From Artocarpus heterophyllus (taxonomy: Eukaryota > Streptophyta > Magnoliopsida > Rosales > Moraceae): 64,000 nt of DNA. Under the pieces are notes generated by a model. It did no database searches. It saw only the letters and a program-made list of their open reading frames with translations, and was not told the origin of the DNA. Shown in pieces: positions 61,141 through 64,000 of this stretch (position 1 is its first letter; the number at the start of each line of letters is the position of its first letter). The stretch covers positions 16,951,875 through 17,015,874 of the forward strand of contig CM046353.1 of the NCBI GenBank assembly GCA_025403435.1. Reading direction: 5' to 3'. Position numbers and translations under genes: made by a program.

Positions 61141-63937
61141 TTAGTTCCCACTATTGCTGTTCTTGGCTACTTTTGCATCACAAGACTTTGCCTTTTGTCC
61201 AAAGCCGAACCTTCTGAAGAACATATTCCAACTTCCTTTTGTCTTAACCAACTTCTGAAGCTCTTCTTTCATGCCCAAACACTCTTTCTCGAGCTCAGAC
61301 ACCCTCTCCCTCACGTTGTCCACCGCCACGATCTGATTCTGCCTGGTGCCACCCTGGTTGGGTGCGTCAGTTCTCGTGAGTGCGAGATTCCCGCTGTGGT
61401 TTTGCAAGTTCTCGAGGTTGTCAGAGACAAAGAACCAACCGGCAACTGAGGTTCGGAGCCTGAGCTGTTCGAAGAATAGAACTTGGACAATTACACGGAG
61501 TGGTAGCCTTTCGTTCTGCGCTGCATGTGTGCTGGCTTCCAATGAGAGCTTCTGGCAGTTCATGAGCCTGCAGATTTGTTCCCTCTCGGAGTCTGTTAGC
61601 CAGGGATGGGCCTGAAATTGAGAAACATATTAACCAATTTAAAAGGTAGAAATAGACAAATAGAAATCTTAAATTTTCTTGAGAAGAGAGAAAAAATCAG
61701 TAGTCTCTTCCGATGAATACAACTTAGTAAACAATCTTTTAATTGATCACAAAATGTTTTGTCCATGAAAATGAGTAGCGAAGCAAAGACATAATTTTCC
61801 TGACAACTAAAATCTAATTCATTCAGAAGTCCACCTTAAATGCCTTGCCAGATGTGGATTTTTTCTTATCATGGTACATCCAGATCTAGAGAGTCTTGTA
61901 ACATTAGCAAGTTTTCATAGATTATAAACCATTTCAGAATCATTATACACGGACCAAATGAAATCACAAATTTTAAAAAGTTCTGTACTTGGCAGAATGA
62001 AAGCCTTTTTCTAAGGAAGAAGTGAAGGTGTTTTAACACCAGAATACAGTATTCCACTCTAACTTGTTATCACATAGGAATAAAAATACTTTGGAAATTG
62101 CAGTAACTAAACCAAGAATTTTAGGGTCATGATAAGCAATTTATAAAATAAATCAATTTTAGAAATAACTCTTGCAGCCTAATTTACCTTAAGGAAGATA
62201 TCAATGGCACGATAAATTCCATCGTCTAAGGGCCTGGCATATTCAGGGATAACAGCAGCCAGTGACTGAAACTTGGGCAACTTCATGTTAGGATCGGGTG
62301 CCACCTCAGCAAGAAACCCATCCATCAGATTAGCCACAATGGTAATTGGGGTAAGTGAATGAGAACCTCCGATCAGCTGCCCCTCATCCACCACAGAATT
62401 TGAAGTGGAGTCACTCATATCACGATCCACTACCATGAAGTGATCAAGAATCCGCTGAACACAATCAACATCGTAAAGAGTCTCCATCGAGTACCCCGTG
62501 CTTGGTATGAGAAGATCTTCGACGGCTGCTTGGTCCAGTTGAGCCCCGATTCGTTTTTCTAAATTGTCTCGGCACGCAGGGCTTGCATGCAAAATTATCG
62601 AAGTTCTTAAAAGCCTAAGCAGGAAATTAGTTGGGGTTACACCCTTTTGATCAGGTAGAAGTTCCACAATCTGTTCAAGCAGAATCCTCTGATCTGCATA
62701 AGGTGGAGGAGACACGGTTGATCCAAAGGCAGCACGATCTCCATTCTCAAAGCTTGATTCTCTACCTAACAAGAAAAGATGCTTCTTTGTGTAGAGGATT
62801 AGGGAACCGGAGATCTTCTCCGGTTTCAAGCCTCTTGATTCAAGAGCTAGAATCAGGCGTTTGTATAGAGGTAATGTTAAGAGTGACACATCTTCATACC
62901 ACCAATCCTCACCGAATGGTTGCGGTTTTGTTGTTGTGCATATTCCATTCCAAAACATACTGCTTTCTGGGCTTTGCACCGCACTGCGCCCTCCTGACAC
63001 AGGCCAACTGAACAAACTTGGATCTGCACAAGCTTTCATTGCCAATGAGTTAAGACATCTTGAGACAATATGGAGGTCTTCTGCCTGTGAAAAAACTTCT
63101 TCACAGGTTTCGAGCACTTTGAGCGAGTCAGTCCAATTGCCAAAGATCTCGTTTAGAAAACTCTCCGTTTGTATGATGAGATTCCCCTCTCCACAGTCTT
63201 CACTCATCTGAAGATATTCTGCCGCACATCTGACGCTAACGATGTTTGACGCATTGAGTTTGATTTTAACACCGTAACAGAACTTGGCTATGGCCAAAAA
63301 GACTTTGGCTCCGCCAGGAATATCATGAAGTTGCAAAGTACATTTATTCTCCTCATTCACAGAGAATTCTGCAATGAGGTTTTCTAACAACCCACTTCTG
63401 GAGAGCAGTGGAAACTGATAGAAGGAAAGGTGAAAAAGATTAATAAATAATCAGTATATGAGAGGGAAGGGAAATCAAGAAATACATATACAGATTCATG
63501 AGCATTATTTGTGTCACAATATTAAGAAGATGCAATGTAAAGGTAAAAAGACTTTTCTCTCTTTCTGCAGCAACATGAGGCAGGGGAGTCCAAGCAACAA
63601 ATATAATAACATCAAAACTGCCTCAGAACCTAAAGAAGAAAGTATTTTTTTTTCCACCAGAAAAAATAGATGAGGGACGTATTGTTGAAAATTCTACTCT
63701 TGTTCAACAAATTAATCATTTCCAAATCATCCAGAACAAAAATCACTGTTATATGCCTTCCAATCACGGTGTCTACATATCTAATTGTTTGATTTTTTTC
63801 CCCAACATTTCAAATAACATCACAATTTTTAGTTACCGAATCGTCCAAAATTAAGATAAAAATTGACCTTGTGAAGGTGGAAGGAGACTTCTCCAACTTC
63901 AACAATGACATCACTAGGAAGTCCAGTTGAGCAAAAC
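61141..63937 (-). CDS. NPH3/RPT2-like (NRL) BTB protein, 5' end outside the window
   Basis: Three exons on the minus strand: 63937-63868, 63414-62188 and 61611-61141, all GT..AG and in frame. The first visible exon reads [20 protein letters not shown], the start of the BTB/POZ fold, and its split first codon shows another exon upstream, beyond 64000. The middle exon (409 codons) completes the BTB ([33 protein letters not shown]) and carries most of the NPH3 domain ([30 protein letters not shown]). The last exon finishes it ([47 protein letters not shown] across the junction) and adds a coiled coil ([19 protein letters not shown]) and a Ser/Asn-rich tail. NRL proteins are plant-specific plasma-membrane-associated scaffolds, several acting as CUL3 adaptors in phototropin or auxin-transport signalling. 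The Tyr-containing NPH3 motif is kept. The gene looks functional; the subfamily was not determined. Confidence 0.95.
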
Positions 63938-64000
63938 CTGCAAAAGAGCATGTAAAATGTTGTCTTTAACAAGAAGAAAGTGATGAGATGAAGCTTTTGA

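Overview
The window is nuclear DNA of a flowering plant, most likely a eudicot. It is AT-rich, has spliced genes with GT..AG introns, plant-only gene families (an NPH3/RPT2-like BTB protein, a chloroplast YceD homologue, a WAV3-like RING/vWA protein), and intergenic space filled with plant Ty3/gypsy, Ty1/copia, hAT and MITE-type elements. There are no bacterial-type operons, rRNA or tRNA genes, or CRISPR arrays.

Layout. 0-2.2 kb: a long copia-type LTR on the minus strand, its internal region running off the left edge. 2.2-10.2 kb: gene-free DNA with degenerate tandem repeats, microsatellites and one G-quadruplex motif. 10.2-21.9 kb: a non-autonomous hAT element with a perfect 8-bp target duplication, split by a decayed 10.7-kb Ty3/gypsy element of the Tat type (two LTRs, gag, protease, RT, two RNases H, integrase and a long antisense ORF). 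22.5-24.0 kb: a large inverted-repeat element with a GC-rich core. 25.1-29.4 kb: a complete two-exon WAV3-type E3 ubiquitin ligase gene. 31.25-33.0 kb: exons of an unidentified minus-strand gene whose last coding exon is split by a solo LTR of the same Tat family. 33-38.7 kb: remains of a Ty3-type LTR element whose interior carries no gag-pol; it holds a small cysteine-cluster ORF resembling plant RNA-virus nucleic-acid-binding proteins and an intronless, catalytically degenerate LOG-like (cytokinin-activating) gene. 39.4-41.4 kb: a minus-strand chloroplast YceD/DUF177 gene. 45.6-52.2 kb: a full-length Ty1/copia element with 424-bp LTRs. 52-61 kb: AT-rich retroelement debris. 61.1 kb to the right edge: the 3' three exons of a minus-strand NPH3/RPT2-like gene.

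The three clear host genes are functionally unrelated (ubiquitin ligation, plastid rRNA accumulation, phototropin/auxin-type signalling scaffold). The most unusual part is the 34-38.7 kb element: PBS, polypurine tract and LTR edges surround two foreign-looking reading frames, each broken by only one stop codon although highly diverged. This suggests that a replicating element once carried and maintained them. The second most unusual part is the solo LTR inside a coding exon at 31.3-31.9 kb.
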